Origin: Chloroflexota bacterium
GTDB taxonomy: Bacteria; Chloroflexota; Anaerolineae; Anaerolineales; Villigracilaceae
NCBI GenBank assembly: GCA_016234495.1
Contig: JACRBI010000054.1
Span: forward strand, 336,967 to 400,966
Length of the DNA: 64,000 nucleotides
Direction of reading: 5' to 3'
The notes under the pieces were generated by a model that worked only from the letters and a program-made list of their open reading frames with translations, was not told where the DNA came from and did no database searches. Made by a program: the position numbers and the translations under genes. Below, in pieces: positions 23,861 through 33,674 of this stretch. Numbering within the stretch: the first letter of the stretch is position 1; each line of letters begins with the position of its first letter.

Positions 23861-26494
23861 TTATCGTTCCTCAAATTTATCAATGTTTGAGAGGAAAATA
23901 TCCACTACCTGCGGGTCAAAATGTGTGCCTGAAAGCGACCGAATATGTTCCAGTATTTGATCTTCCTGCCAGCCTTTTCGATACGGGCGGTCAGACTTGA
24001 GCGCATCGTACACATCCACCACGGCAAAGAGACGCGCTGCTACAGGGATTTCTTCTCTTTGAAGCCCGAGCGGATAACCGGTGCCATCCCATTTTTCGTG
24101 ATGATGAAACGGAATATCCAGGGCAGGTTTTAAGTAAGAGATGGGGGAGAGCATGTCATGCGCAAAGGTCGGGTGTTTCTTCATGATTTCCCATTCTTCG
24201 TCGGTCAGTTTGCCCGGCTTGAGTAAAATGTGGTCAGGCACGCCCATTTTTCCGATATCGTGCAGCAGCGCGCCGCGTTGGATGTGAATGATTTCAGATT
24301 CGCTCAACCCCATTGCGAGGCACATCTGAATGGTCATTTTTGTGACGCGCTGCGTGTGACCTTCCGTCTCTTTGTCGCGCAGATCCATCGCCTGCGACCA
24401 ACCCGCAATGGTGGCATTGTAGGCCATTTCAATTTCCTTGAACAGACGCGCATTTTCAAGCGCGCTGGCTGCCTGGTTGGCAAGCGTAAATGTGATGCGC
24501 TCGTTATCCTCTGTGAAGGCGCCCGACTCGCTGCTTTCCACGCTGATACAGCCGATTGTTTTGTTGCGAACCTTCAGCGGAACGTACAGCCCTGATTTCA
24601 TTCCCGTGTATGTTTCCACATAGCGCGGATCATTATTTACATTGCCGCTGCGAATGATCTGTCCGTGTTGGATTACCCAGCCTGCCATACCCTGTCCGAT
24701 ATGCGTGATGACTGACCTTATCCTCGCATCATCCTGCTCATGTTCATCGCTGCGACTGAATGCCAGGAGTTCGATCTCGTCGCTATTTTCACGCCTCACC
24801 CGCACCGTGACATGGTGCCAGTTTAGGTGACCTATTAGCACTTCGACCACTTTCTCTGCGATGTCTCTTGGGTCGAGCGTCTGACTGAAGCCTAGTCCAC
24901 TCTGGTAAAGCGTTTCCAGTTCGAGCACGCGCCGATTTATTTGTTCTTCGGCTAGTTTGCGCTCGGTGACATCCTTGCCTGTGGAAACGAAACTCGTTAT
25001 GTTTCCATGGGTATCTTTTACCGGGGTAATCGTCTGGTCGTAATAGAAAACCTCTCCGCTCTTTTTCCTGTCTATGACTTCGCCTCGGTAAACTTCATTC
25101 GAGAGGATGGTCTCCCACATGATTTGATCGTACTTTGAGCCCATCATTCCCGACGAAAGAATATTTGGAGACCTGCCTACAGCCTCAGCTTTGCTGTAGC
25201 CGGTGACAACCTCGAATGCGGGGTTGGCGTATTCAATAATGCCGTTATGGTCGGTTATGAAAATAATATCTGCCGATTGCTCCACCGCATTATGGAGTTT
25301 TACAATTTCCTTCTCCAATAGTTTACGCTGGGTGATATCACGGACAATGGCTTGCAATAGCCCATCTTGCAGCATTTTCATGCTTACCTCGGCGAAAACC
25401 GGATCTCCATTTTTACAGACGAGGGAGCATTCAGCGAGAATCGTTCTGCTATGTTGAAATTCTTCAAGTGGAAACGATATTCCTTTCAGGCTGTCGGGCT
25501 TCAGCAGGTCGTTGAATTTCATTTTCATGATTTCAGAGCGGGTATAACCAAGCATTTCACAAGCCCGTGAATTGACCTCTACGAAGATTCCTGCCGTATC
25601 AAAAACGAATATCCCATCCGAAGCCTGGTCTACAAGCATGCGGTATTTTTCTTCGCTTTGGCGCAAAGACATTTCCGCGTTGGTCTTTTCGGTATTATCG
25701 CGCGCCACGCCAAATATTCTGGTTACCTGACCTGTTTTATCCTTCTCCGGCGATACACGATCTTCAATCGAATGATATTCCCCGTTGATGTCTTTTATTC
25801 GGTAAAAGCGCAGACCGGGTTTCGCTTCTGTCATGATTTTGGTTGTTTGAGCCTGCAAGGACGGAATATCTTCAGGGTGGATTAAGGTAAACCATAGATT
25901 CGGGTTCGAAATAAATTCAGACGGCCGAAAGCCGAGAATCCCTGTCGTGTGTTCGCTTACAAATTCAATTATTCCATTGACAGCCGCAGGATCGTGCTCG
26001 TAATTGACTTGATAGACGATTTCATCCACGCTATTCAGGAGTTTGCTGTATTTCTCTGCATTTTGCCGCATGGCCTGTTCCGCCATCTTACGTTCTGTTA
26101 TATCCTGCAAAATGGCGGCAAGAAGCATCCCCCCGTTGCCCGGTATTTTTGTAATGGTTGCTTCGGCAGGAAAAATTACGCCATTTTTGCGCCTTCCAGA
26201 TATTTCACTGCGCTCGTTTTTTATGTGAGAAGTATCCGGCGATTCGATAAATTTGCGAACATCGGAATCGTGAATCGCAGTCAACCCCAGCGGCAGGAGG
26301 ATGCCGAGAGGCTGATCCTGGACTTCGGACGCCTTGTACCCAAAAATTTTTTCAGCGCCTTGATTGAAAAAAAGGATGTTCTGATTCTCATCAATAACAA
26401 TGACAGCGTCTTGCAGCAATTCAATAATGGATGAGGAAATATCATTTATTTTCCCCCCAACATTCTTGTTTTTGACACTTGCCCGTTTTTTCAT
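23861..26494 (-). CDS. Multi-PAS/GAF HD-GYP phosphodiesterase
   Basis: 877 residues. Four PAS domains (about 17-140, 145-270, 275-400, 405-520; each with PAS/PAC strings such as IFGYKASEV, MLGYTRSEI, VTGYSKAEA), a GAF domain (about 540-690), then HD-GYP (700-870) with HDIGKMGVPD, HHHEKWDGTGYP and RPYRKGW. No TM helices. Degrades c-di-GMP. First gene of a two-gene operon with the GGDEF protein; the inputs are unknown. Confidence 0.92.
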   Translation of the reverse strand: MKKRASVKNKNVGGKINDISSSIIELLQDAVIVIDENQNILFFNQGAEKIFGYKASEVQDQPLGILLPLGLTAIHDSDVRKFIESPDTSHIKNERSEISGRRKNGVIFPAEATITKIPGNGGMLLAAILQDITERKMAEQAMRQNAEKYSKLLNSVDEIVYQVNYEHDPAAVNGIIEFVSEHTTGILGFRPSEFISNPNLWFTLIHPEDIPSLQAQTTKIMTEAKPGLRFYRIKDINGEYHSIEDRVSPEKDKTGQVTRIFGVARDNTEKTNAEMSLRQSEEKYRMLVDQASDGIFVFDTAGIFVEVNSRACEMLGYTRSEIMKMKFNDLLKPDSLKGISFPLEEFQHSRTILAECSLVCKNGDPVFAEVSMKMLQDGLLQAIVRDITQRKLLEKEIVKLHNAVEQSADIIFITDHNGIIEYANPAFEVVTGYSKAEAVGRSPNILSSGMMGSKYDQIMWETILSNEVYRGEVIDRKKSGEVFYYDQTITPVKDTHGNITSFVSTGKDVTERKLAEEQINRRVLELETLYQSGLGFSQTLDPRDIAEKVVEVLIGHLNWHHVTVRVRRENSDEIELLAFSRSDEHEQDDARIRSVITHIGQGMAGWVIQHGQIIRSGNVNNDPRYVETYTGMKSGLYVPLKVRNKTIGCISVESSESGAFTEDNERITFTLANQAASALENARLFKEIEMAYNATIAGWSQAMDLRDKETEGHTQRVTKMTIQMCLAMGLSESEIIHIQRGALLHDIGKMGVPDHILLKPGKLTDEEWEIMKKHPTFAHDMLSPISYLKPALDIPFHHHEKWDGTGYPLGLQREEIPVAARLFAVVDVYDALKSDRPYRKGWQEDQILEHIRSLSGTHFDPQVVDIFLSNIDKFEER

Positions 26495-26916
26495 AAAAAA
26501 ACCAGCTCCAATATTGATATGCCGTTCAACAGCCTTCCATATTACTATGAAAAATATTGCGTCAGAGTTATTTCAATATGAATGTAATGATAACGTTACC
26601 TTACCTGGAATACCCTTGATCAATTGTGTAAAAAACTGAGTCTTTTTTAAACTTCCGCCTTGCCGGGTATTTTTTATTGAATTGTTCGCAGTATAGCATA
26701 AAAAGCGCGGGAAAAATTTGTAACATGCCCTCGATTGACAATTGCGCTGCACGCAAGGGAAAAGTTAAATTTGTGACCGTGATGGGTATAATTGCCATCA
26801 CCAATCGGGTCTCGGTACGCCCCTCGAAGAGCATTCGGGGCTACTCGACCACCAATCGTAAATCCAAAATCGTAAATCCAAAATCCCCGCCTCCCGACCA
26901 AGGACAACCAGACCAA
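26495..26916. other. Intergenic region with divergent signals
   Basis: 422 bp between HD-GYP and FTCD. A perfect TATAAT at 26787-26792 could be the -10 of FTCD. From about 26855 to 26890 it holds the direct repeat CGTAAATCCAAAAT, the AATCG..AATCC family. The AT-rich part near HD-GYP has no convincing open frame. Confidence 0.5.
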
Positions 26917-28455
26917 ATGACTACATTAATCGAATGTATCCCAAACTTTTCCGAAGCCCGCCGACCGGAGATCATTGACCAGATCGCAGCCGCCATCACC
27001 TCTGTCGAAGGCGCTCATTTGCTCGACCGTTCCTCAGACCTTGACCACAACCGCACGGTGCTCACTTTTGCAGGTTCACCCGAAGCCGTGGAGGAGGCCG
27101 CATTCCGCGCCATCAAGACCGCCTCCGAACTGATTGATCTCAATCAACACACGGGAGCGCATCCGCGCATTGGGGCGACGGATGTCTGTCCGTTCGTGCC
27201 GCTGTCTAATGCGACGATGGAGGAATGCATTGCCATCGCCCAAAGGTTGGGTCAGCGCGTTGGAAGCGAGCTCAGCCTCCCCGTCTACTTGTATGAAGCG
27301 GCGGCCACTCGTCCCGAAAATGCCAATCTTGAAAACATCCGCAGAGGCCAGTATGAAGGTCTCAAAGGCGAAGTCGAATCCGACCCCGGGCGCAAGCCTG
27401 ATTTCGGTCCCAACAAACTCGGCGCGGCAGGAGCGACGGTCATCGGCGCGCGTAATCCGCTCATCGCCTACAATATTTATCTCACCACTGACGATGTCAG
27501 CATTGCCAAAAAGATTGCCAAAGCCATTCGCCACTCAACGGGCGGACTGCGTTACGTCAAGGGGCTTGGCTTGCTTGTGGACGGCCGCGCGCAGGTCTCG
27601 ATGAACCTGACCAACTTCCGCGAAACGCCGATTGCGCGCGTGGTTGAAACTGTGCGGCGCGAAGCCGAGCGTTATGGTGTGGGCATTCATCACAGCGAAC
27701 TTGTGGGCTTGATCCCGCAGGAGGCGCTGGTGGATGCGGCGGTCTGGTACACCCAACTGGATCAATTTGATAAAGCGCAGATTTTGGAATCACGCCTCTT
27801 CGCCAGTGGACCGCAGACCGTAGACGGTCAGACTCCGCCCGAGCCTGCTTCTTTCATCGACGAATTAGCCGCCCCGACACCGACTCCCGGCGGCGGTTCT
27901 GCCGCGGCCTACGCTGGCGCAATGGGTGCGGGACTCGTCGCCATGGTAGCGGGACTCACCATCGGCAAAAAGAAATATGCCGAAGTCGAAGCTGAAATGC
28001 AAGCCATTCGAGTCGTCGCTGAAAATCTGCGTGCCGAACTCACTCACGCCGTGGACGATGACGCCGCCTCATTCGAAGTCTTGATGGCAACATTCAAATT
28101 ACCCAAAGAAACAGAGGAGCAAAAAGAAGCGCGGGACAATGCCATCATCAAAGCCACTCTCAACGCCGCGCATATTCCATTGCATGTTTCGGAGGATGTC
28201 CTCAAAGTGATGGAACTGGCGTTGAAGTGCGCCAAACACGGGAATGTAAATGCCATCAGCGACTCCATGTCAGGTTTCGCCATGGCTCGCGCTGCGCTAA
28301 CTGCCGCTGGCTACAACGTCCGCATCAACATCAACTCCCTCGAAGACAAGTCCGCTGGCGATAAGATGCTGTCCCAATTATCAGCCCTCGAAGAAGAAGC
28401 CAACAAACTCGAAAAAGAAATCCGCGCCGTCATGCAGGAGCGCGGCGGGATTTAA
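26917..28455 (+). CDS. Glutamate formiminotransferase / formiminotetrahydrofolate cyclodeaminase fusion
   Basis: 512 residues. The N-terminal formiminotransferase (about 1-300) has LIECIPNFSEARRPEI, the DLDHNRTVLTF strand, and THxGAHPRIGATDVCPF. The C-terminal cyclodeaminase (about 320-512) has PTPTPGGGSAAAYAGAMGAGL. Together they move a formimino group from formiminoglutamate (histidine breakdown) to THF and form methenyl-THF plus ammonia. The bifunctional arrangement is like the vertebrate enzyme. Start ATG 26917; the frame is open upstream but shows no homology there. A repeat-derived segment (PQTVDGQTPPEP, 27809-27850) forms the interdomain linker. Confidence 0.93.
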   Translation: MTTLIECIPNFSEARRPEIIDQIAAAITSVEGAHLLDRSSDLDHNRTVLTFAGSPEAVEEAAFRAIKTASELIDLNQHTGAHPRIGATDVCPFVPLSNATMEECIAIAQRLGQRVGSELSLPVYLYEAAATRPENANLENIRRGQYEGLKGEVESDPGRKPDFGPNKLGAAGATVIGARNPLIAYNIYLTTDDVSIAKKIAKAIRHSTGGLRYVKGLGLLVDGRAQVSMNLTNFRETPIARVVETVRREAERYGVGIHHSELVGLIPQEALVDAAVWYTQLDQFDKAQILESRLFASGPQTVDGQTPPEPASFIDELAAPTPTPGGGSAAAYAGAMGAGLVAMVAGLTIGKKKYAEVEAEMQAIRVVAENLRAELTHAVDDDAASFEVLMATFKLPKETEEQKEARDNAIIKATLNAAHIPLHVSEDVLKVMELALKCAKHGNVNAISDSMSGFAMARAALTAAGYNVRININSLEDKSAGDKMLSQLSALEEEANKLEKEIRAVMQERGGI

Positions 28456-28491
28456 AAAATAGGGTTCTCCGTTTTTAACGGGAAAAACAAA

Positions 28492-28560
28492 ATCGTAGCC
28501 ACGGATTTCGCAAATTCACGCGAATTTTTCTTTGGTAATTTGCGAAAACCAAGTTTGATT
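28492..28560. repeat. ACGGATTTCGCAAATTCACGCGAATTT dispersed repeat
   Basis: Inverted words (GCAAATTCACG/ CGAATTT / TTTGCGAA) downstream of FTCD, of the kind often found in environmental genomes. Confidence 0.45.
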
Positions 28561-28567
28561 TTATGAA

Positions 28568-28608
28568 AAAGACCCTTGCAATTGAGAATTCTCATTGCAA
28601 GGGTCTTT
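28568..28608. terminator. Bidirectional terminator
   Basis: AAAGACCCTTGCAAT pairs with ATTGCAAGGGTCTTT around GAGAATTCTC. Separates convergent FTCD and acsA. Confidence 0.85.
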
Positions 28609-28645
28609 CCTAATCACTAATTCCTAATCTCTAATCACTGCTCTT

Positions 28646-30553
28646 CTATTCTTCCAACGTACTAATATCACCTTCGGGCAATCCCTGTGCGCGGGCTTTC
28701 AACACGCGGCGCATGATCTTGCCGGAGCGGGTCTTGGGGAGTTTATCCACAAACTTGACATCTTCGGGGCGGGCGATGGGTCCCATGTGCTTGGAGACAT
28801 GCTGACGCAGTTCCTCTGAAAGCTCTGGGGATGGCGCAAAGCCTGAGCGCAGAAGAACGAAGGTGTAGATGGCTTGTCCTTTCACATCATGCGGGAGGCC
28901 GATAGCGGCGGCCTCTGCCACTGCGGGGTGACTGACCAGCGCGGACTCAACTTCCGCAGTTCCCAAGCGGTGACCGGAAACTTTGATCACATCATCCACA
29001 CGGCCGATGATCCAGAAATAGCCATCCGAGTCGCGCTTGGCTGAGTCACCGGTAGTGTAGCGCCCGGGGTACTTCGACCAGTATTGGCTGACATAACGCT
29101 CGTCATCGCCGTAAATTGTGCGCAGCATCGCAGGCCACGGATTCTTCAAAGTGAGATAGCCTTCCGTATTATCTGCAACTGGATTCCCTTGTTCGTCAAC
29201 AATCTCAGCTTCCTGTCCAAAGAATGGACGCGTGCCGGAGCCGGGCTTGAGCGGCACAACAGGAGTCGGCGTGATCATGAAGTTGCCGGTTTCAGTCTGC
29301 CACCAGGTATCCATGATCGGACACTTCTCTTTGCCGATGACGCGGAAGTACCATTTCCATGCCTCAGGGTTGATCGGCTCACCGACAGAGCCGAGCAGCC
29401 TCAGGGACGAAAGATCGTGCTTGTTGGGCCACGCCTCTCCAAAGCGCATGAGTCCACGAATGGCGGTCGGCGCAGTGTAGAAAATCGTGATCCCATAACG
29501 CTCGACCACCTGCCACCAGCGATTCGGGTAGGGGAAGGTCGGCCCGCCCTCGAACAGCATCGAAGTTGCACCAGCGATCATCGGGCCGTAGACGATGTAC
29601 GAATGGCCTGTGATCCAGCCGGGGTCAGCCGTACACCACCAGCGGTCTTCGTCTTTGACATCGAAGACATACTTGAGTGTGGAATACGTGCCGACCATAT
29701 AGCCGCCGTGTGTATGCAGGATGGCTTTCGGTTTGCCCGTTGAACCTGATGTGTAAAGAATGAAAAGCGGATCTTCCGCATCGAGGACTTCTGTGGCGCA
29801 CTTGCCGTTGGCGATGGGAAGCGAGCACAGGTCGTGATACCAGTGATCGCGCCCCGCTTCCATATTGACGGGTTGGCCTGTTCGCTTGACAACGATCAGA
29901 TTCTCCACTGATGGACAGCGCTTGATGGCTTCGTCCACGATGTTTTTGAGTTCAACGATCTTGCCGTTTTGGTACGAGCCGTCACAGGTGATGACCAGTT
30001 TCGACTGGCTGTCGTCAATGCGGCCTTGCAGCGAATCGACGGAGAAGCCGCCGAATACCACTGAATGGATCGCTCCGATCTTGGCGCAGGCCAGCATGGC
30101 AAAGACGATCTCAGGCACGCGTCCCATGTAAATGGTGACGCGCTCGCCCTTCTGCACACCCATTGATTTGATGATGTTCGCCATGCGCGAGACTTCACGG
30201 TTCATGGCGTAATAGGAAAAGGTGCGTTCCTGTTTGCCGTCTTCGCTTTCCCACATCAGCGCCAGTTGATTCTTGCGGTGGGTTTTCAAGTGACGGTCAA
30301 TTGCATTATGGACGATGTTCGTCTTCGCGCCCACGAACCATTTGAAGAAGGGCTTGTTCGAGTCGTCGAGCACCTTGTCCCACTTTTTGAACCATTCCAA
30401 CTCCGAGGCCTCATCAGCCCAGAAACCCTGCAAGTCTCTGTTTGCTTTTTCGGCGAGGGCATCCCAATCTTTCAGGCGCGCCTGCGCAACCACCTGCTCG
30501 GACGGATAATAAACTTCGCCTTCCATTTCTTTCGGCTTGCTGGTCTTTGCCAT
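28646..30553 (-). CDS. acsA: Acetyl-CoA synthetase (AMP-forming)
   Basis: It makes acetyl-CoA from acetate, ATP and CoA. 635 residues. Adenylation motif YTSGSTGKPKAIL, WWCTADPGWITGHSY, the acetate-pocket Trp motif DTWWQTETG, the hinge GRVDDVIKVSGHRLG, and the PKTRSGKIMRR Lys that can be acetylated. ATG 30553 follows AGGAGG. No acetyltransferase or actP beside it, so regulation unseen. Confidence 0.96.
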   Translation of the reverse strand: MAKTSKPKEMEGEVYYPSEQVVAQARLKDWDALAEKANRDLQGFWADEASELEWFKKWDKVLDDSNKPFFKWFVGAKTNIVHNAIDRHLKTHRKNQLALMWESEDGKQERTFSYYAMNREVSRMANIIKSMGVQKGERVTIYMGRVPEIVFAMLACAKIGAIHSVVFGGFSVDSLQGRIDDSQSKLVITCDGSYQNGKIVELKNIVDEAIKRCPSVENLIVVKRTGQPVNMEAGRDHWYHDLCSLPIANGKCATEVLDAEDPLFILYTSGSTGKPKAILHTHGGYMVGTYSTLKYVFDVKDEDRWWCTADPGWITGHSYIVYGPMIAGATSMLFEGGPTFPYPNRWWQVVERYGITIFYTAPTAIRGLMRFGEAWPNKHDLSSLRLLGSVGEPINPEAWKWYFRVIGKEKCPIMDTWWQTETGNFMITPTPVVPLKPGSGTRPFFGQEAEIVDEQGNPVADNTEGYLTLKNPWPAMLRTIYGDDERYVSQYWSKYPGRYTTGDSAKRDSDGYFWIIGRVDDVIKVSGHRLGTAEVESALVSHPAVAEAAAIGLPHDVKGQAIYTFVLLRSGFAPSPELSEELRQHVSKHMGPIARPEDVKFVDKLPKTRSGKIMRRVLKARAQGLPEGDISTLEE

Positions 30554-30653
30554 GAGTGCCTCCTGGATTTGGTAAGAATAGTAGCGGCTATTTTAATCGT
30601 CTTTGTCGTAATTTACTACGTTATTTAAACGCAAAGGCTGATGAACTTACGCA

Positions 30654-30776
30654 ATTGATTTTGGACGCTGAAAAACGCTGATTTCGCTGACACCTGCACT
30701 TGCGTCAGGTGCAAGTGTAAAAAAAAGAGAATAATCTGCGTTTTTCTGCGTTCATCTGCGTCCCGATTTTGAAAGT
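30654..30776. repeat. AACGCTGATTTCGCTGA / CTGCGTTCATCTGCGTCC repeat with inner hairpin
   Basis: Outer words GACGCTGAAAAACGCTGATT and CTGCGTTTTTCTGCGTTCATC are inverted; inside lies ACACCTGCACTTG / CAGGTGCAAGTGT with two mismatches. Lies in the 275-bp gap between acsA and the FAD oxidoreductase; the rest of the gap shows nothing else. Confidence 0.55.
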
Positions 30777-30828
30777 GTAAGTCAATCAGACGCAAAGGCT
30801 TTCCTTCGAGAACTTCGTGTTTAAAGAT

Positions 30829-32109
30829 TTATTCCGCCCAATCTAAAAACTTATGCCACATCCCCGCGAAAGGCAAAAACCACGGACGGCCATCATATAA
30901 CCCCAGCGGCGCATTTGGGAAATCAAATTTTGAAAATGGATGACCTTTAATATTTCCGTTCAACATCGCTTCGGCAACTGTCTTCCCTAAATGCGTTCCC
31001 ATCGCCACGCCATGCCCTGCATAGCCAAGCGCGTAATACATGCCGTTCATTTCACCAACATGCGTCATCATGTCGAATGCAAAATCCAGCGTGCCGCCCC
31101 AGACAAACTCCACCTTCACGTCCTTCAACTGCGGGTACACCTGAATCATCTCGCGCCGTAAAATCTCTCCGCTTTGCGAAATGGTGTTTTCGTTTTCAGG
31201 GAAGAATGCCGCGCGCCCGCCGAAGATCAGGCGGTTATCCCACAGTCTGAAATAATTTAGATAATGTTTGTAATCGAAAATCATGCGGTTCTTCGGGCTG
31301 AGTTCATGCGCGAGTTCATCCGATAGTTTTTCAGTTGCAATAATGAATGACCCGATCGGAATAATTTTTCTCTGTAATTTTTTGACGAAATTTCCTGTGT
31401 AACCGGATGTTGCCACAAAAACGGATTCTGCTGTTAATGAGCCTCTCTCTGTTTCGATGATAAATCGGTTCTGACTCCGCCGAATCTTGGTCACCCGCGC
31501 TTTCGCGCAGAGGATTGCCCCCGCCTTTTCAGCCGCGCCTGCCAGCCCCGCCACGAATTGTGCAGGGTTCAATCCCGCGCTGAGGTCGTCAACCAGCGCG
31601 CCGTGATAAATATCCGTGCCGATCTCGCTGAGTAAATCCTTTGGCGGCACGAGATGAACTTGATGATTGAATTCCTTCGCCATGAAATCCACTTCGTCTT
31701 TGAGCGCTTCATAATGCTTGGGCTTATTTGCCGCCAGCAGGTGGCCTGTGCGCGCAAAGCCGCAATTAATATTTTCTTCTTTGACGATTTCTTCAACTGT
31801 ACTGACCGAATCAAGCGAGCACTGAAATAATTCCTTTGCCAATTCCCGCCCGTGTTTTTTGATCACCGACTGCATGGACACTTTCAGCCCGGTCAAGGTC
31901 ATGCCGCCGTTGCGCGAACTCGCGCCCCAACCGATGGTTTCCGCTTCCAGCACAACTACTTTCACGCCGCGCTTTGCCAATGTCCGCGCTGCGCTCAAGC
32001 CTGTGTATCCGCCGCCGATGACGACCACATCCGCTTTTGCAGGGATGGGCGCTAGGCTTAAATCATCGGGCATTTTTACAGTGGTGTGCCAGTAGATTTG
32101 TTGGTTCAT
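30829..32109 (-). CDS. FAD-dependent amine/amino-acid oxidoreductase (DAO family, PuuB-like)
   Basis: 426 residues. N-terminal FAD-binding VVVIGGGYTGLSAARTLAKRG and E of VVLEA, then GASSRNGGM, typical of DAO-family enzymes close to gamma-glutamylputrescine oxidase. C-terminal ALGYAGHGVAMGTHLGK holds the second FAD contact. Substrate cannot be fixed from sequence: gamma-glutamylputrescine, sarcosine-like amines and others are possible. No polyamine genes adjacent. Confidence 0.82.
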   Translation of the reverse strand: MNQQIYWHTTVKMPDDLSLAPIPAKADVVVIGGGYTGLSAARTLAKRGVKVVVLEAETIGWGASSRNGGMTLTGLKVSMQSVIKKHGRELAKELFQCSLDSVSTVEEIVKEENINCGFARTGHLLAANKPKHYEALKDEVDFMAKEFNHQVHLVPPKDLLSEIGTDIYHGALVDDLSAGLNPAQFVAGLAGAAEKAGAILCAKARVTKIRRSQNRFIIETERGSLTAESVFVATSGYTGNFVKKLQRKIIPIGSFIIATEKLSDELAHELSPKNRMIFDYKHYLNYFRLWDNRLIFGGRAAFFPENENTISQSGEILRREMIQVYPQLKDVKVEFVWGGTLDFAFDMMTHVGEMNGMYYALGYAGHGVAMGTHLGKTVAEAMLNGNIKGHPFSKFDFPNAPLGLYDGRPWFLPFAGMWHKFLDWAE

Positions 32110-32122
32110 GATGCACCTTTGC

Positions 32123-32183
32123 GCAGACGATGGACGGCGGACCGTAGACCGCTTTCATCGTCTATTGTCTATCGTCCACGGTC
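32123..32183. repeat. GACGATGGACGGCGGACCGTAGACC repeat
   Basis: Inverted words GATGGACGGCGGACCG / CTATCGTCCACGGTC; same family as the copy inside queA. Confidence 0.6.
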
Positions 32184-32184
32184 G

Positions 32185-33597
32185 CTATGCCAGTATCTCT
32201 TCCCAATTCAATTCTTCAAATGCCTTGTGCAGGCGGTGACCATCATCCACGACGCGGTAGGCTAGGAATGTAAAAAGCTTTTCGGCAACTTCGCGCACGG
32301 GTTCGAGCGGCACCACGTCATCCTCTGTCCCGTGGATGATGATGGTCGGAACAGAGACAGGCTCAAGGTTAAGATAAGACCCGAAGGGGTCGCGGAGCAG
32401 CGCAGGCGCAAGCAGGATCAACTTCCGCACCTGAGTCGGATGCTGACAGGTGAAGACCGTTCCCATCAACCCGCCAAATGACGAGCCGATGATGGTCCAG
32501 TTTTTCTTGCGGCCTAAAATCGGATTGAGTTGTTTCATGCGTTCTTCGAAGGAGCCTGTGAAGTCGGGTGTGACCATGCCCGGGAATTTTTCTGCGAACT
32601 GGCGCGCTTTGCCGCTCTGGCTGGAACTTTCCAGACCATGCAGGTAAATGATTCGCGAGTTGTCGAGTTTGGGTTTGCGTGGTGCGCGCTTTTTGCGCGG
32701 CTTTATATCATTTGGAGTTTCAACAATTTGTGTGACAGGCTCTTCGATAAAATCATCCACGATTTCTTCCTCCTGTTGAGTTAACGCAGGCATCGGTGCG
32801 GATTGCGGACGCAGAAGATCGCGCAGTTCTGCTTGAAGCGGCGGCGGAAATGATGTGACGATGCGGCGCAGAGTCACGACCGTCATTGTGTTTTGTGTGG
32901 TGGAGAGAACGTGCTTGAGCATGAAGACCGTTTCGCTGGCTGAGGCGCGATACAGGGCGATGATCAGATCTGCCAGTTCGTTTTGCAAAGTGGAGGGCGC
33001 TTCTTCGATGATGGGTTCGACAATATCGAGGATGGGGGGCAGGTTTGCGAAAGTCGAATCGGCGATCATTGGCAGCAGGGCGTGCAGCCCATTTGACCAG
33101 GTCCGCATCCGCGCCGGGTGCAGATACTCGCGAATCAGCATCAGGAATTGGTCGGGGGTTTCCTTCCGCATTCGTGTCAGGCTGGTGGAAAGCAGGGCGG
33201 AGCGAATTTGCGGGTCGCGGATTTGTTGAGTCCATGCGCTGAGGCGGGGGAGCAGGCGTTCTTCCTGCGGAGGGATGCGCCCGAGCAGGAAGGCTGCGAG
33301 CAGGCGTGTTTCGAGAGCGCCTTCTTCCCAGAGCGCGTCTGCGAGGTCGAGTGCGAACTCCGGGTTTGCTTCTGCGATGGGGCGCAGTTCGTTTTCGATT
33401 TGGGTGAGGACCGCTGGCGGTGTGCGATATGTTTTTAAGTTGGATCCCGGCGCGACGTTTTCTTTTGTCCGCAGAGTGTGGTTGACATAGAACTCGAGCA
33501 TCTCGCGTGTATGCTTCATGAATTCATCTGGCACGAAGAAGAAATCTGCGAGACGATTGGCTTGTTTGCGGAGGCGTGCGAGGTCTATGGCGGGCAT
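32185..33597 (-). CDS. HEAT-like (AlkD-like) domain fused to an alpha/beta hydrolase (YqiA-like)
   Basis: 470 residues. The N-terminal 270 are all-helical repeats (for example LDLADALWEEGALETRLLAAFLLGR) resembling HEAT repeats of AlkD-type DNA repair proteins. A charged linker (KPRKKRAPRKPK, about 310) leads to an alpha/beta hydrolase: YLHGLESSSQSGKA, nucleophile in GSSFGG, Asp in HGTEDDVVPL, His in DDGHRLHK. The catalytic triad is intact, as in esterase YqiA. Start taken at ATG 33597; upstream sequence is repeat-derived. Function of the fusion unknown. Confidence 0.7.
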   Translation of the reverse strand: MPAIDLARLRKQANRLADFFFVPDEFMKHTREMLEFYVNHTLRTKENVAPGSNLKTYRTPPAVLTQIENELRPIAEANPEFALDLADALWEEGALETRLLAAFLLGRIPPQEERLLPRLSAWTQQIRDPQIRSALLSTSLTRMRKETPDQFLMLIREYLHPARMRTWSNGLHALLPMIADSTFANLPPILDIVEPIIEEAPSTLQNELADLIIALYRASASETVFMLKHVLSTTQNTMTVVTLRRIVTSFPPPLQAELRDLLRPQSAPMPALTQQEEEIVDDFIEEPVTQIVETPNDIKPRKKRAPRKPKLDNSRIIYLHGLESSSQSGKARQFAEKFPGMVTPDFTGSFEERMKQLNPILGRKKNWTIIGSSFGGLMGTVFTCQHPTQVRKLILLAPALLRDPFGSYLNLEPVSVPTIIIHGTEDDVVPLEPVREVAEKLFTFLAYRVVDDGHRLHKAFEELNWEEILA

Positions 33598-33601
33598 AAT
33601 T

Positions 33602-33674
33602 AAAAGGTGTCGAAAGTGTCGGAGTGTCAAAAGTGCCGAAGCATGACACTCCGACACTCTGACACATCGACACT
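33602..33674. repeat. GTGTCGAAAGTGTCGGAGTGTC repeat
   Basis: Direct and inverted words GTGTCGGAGTGTC / GACACTCCGACACTCTGACAC fill the gap. Relative at 57848-57910. Confidence 0.6.
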
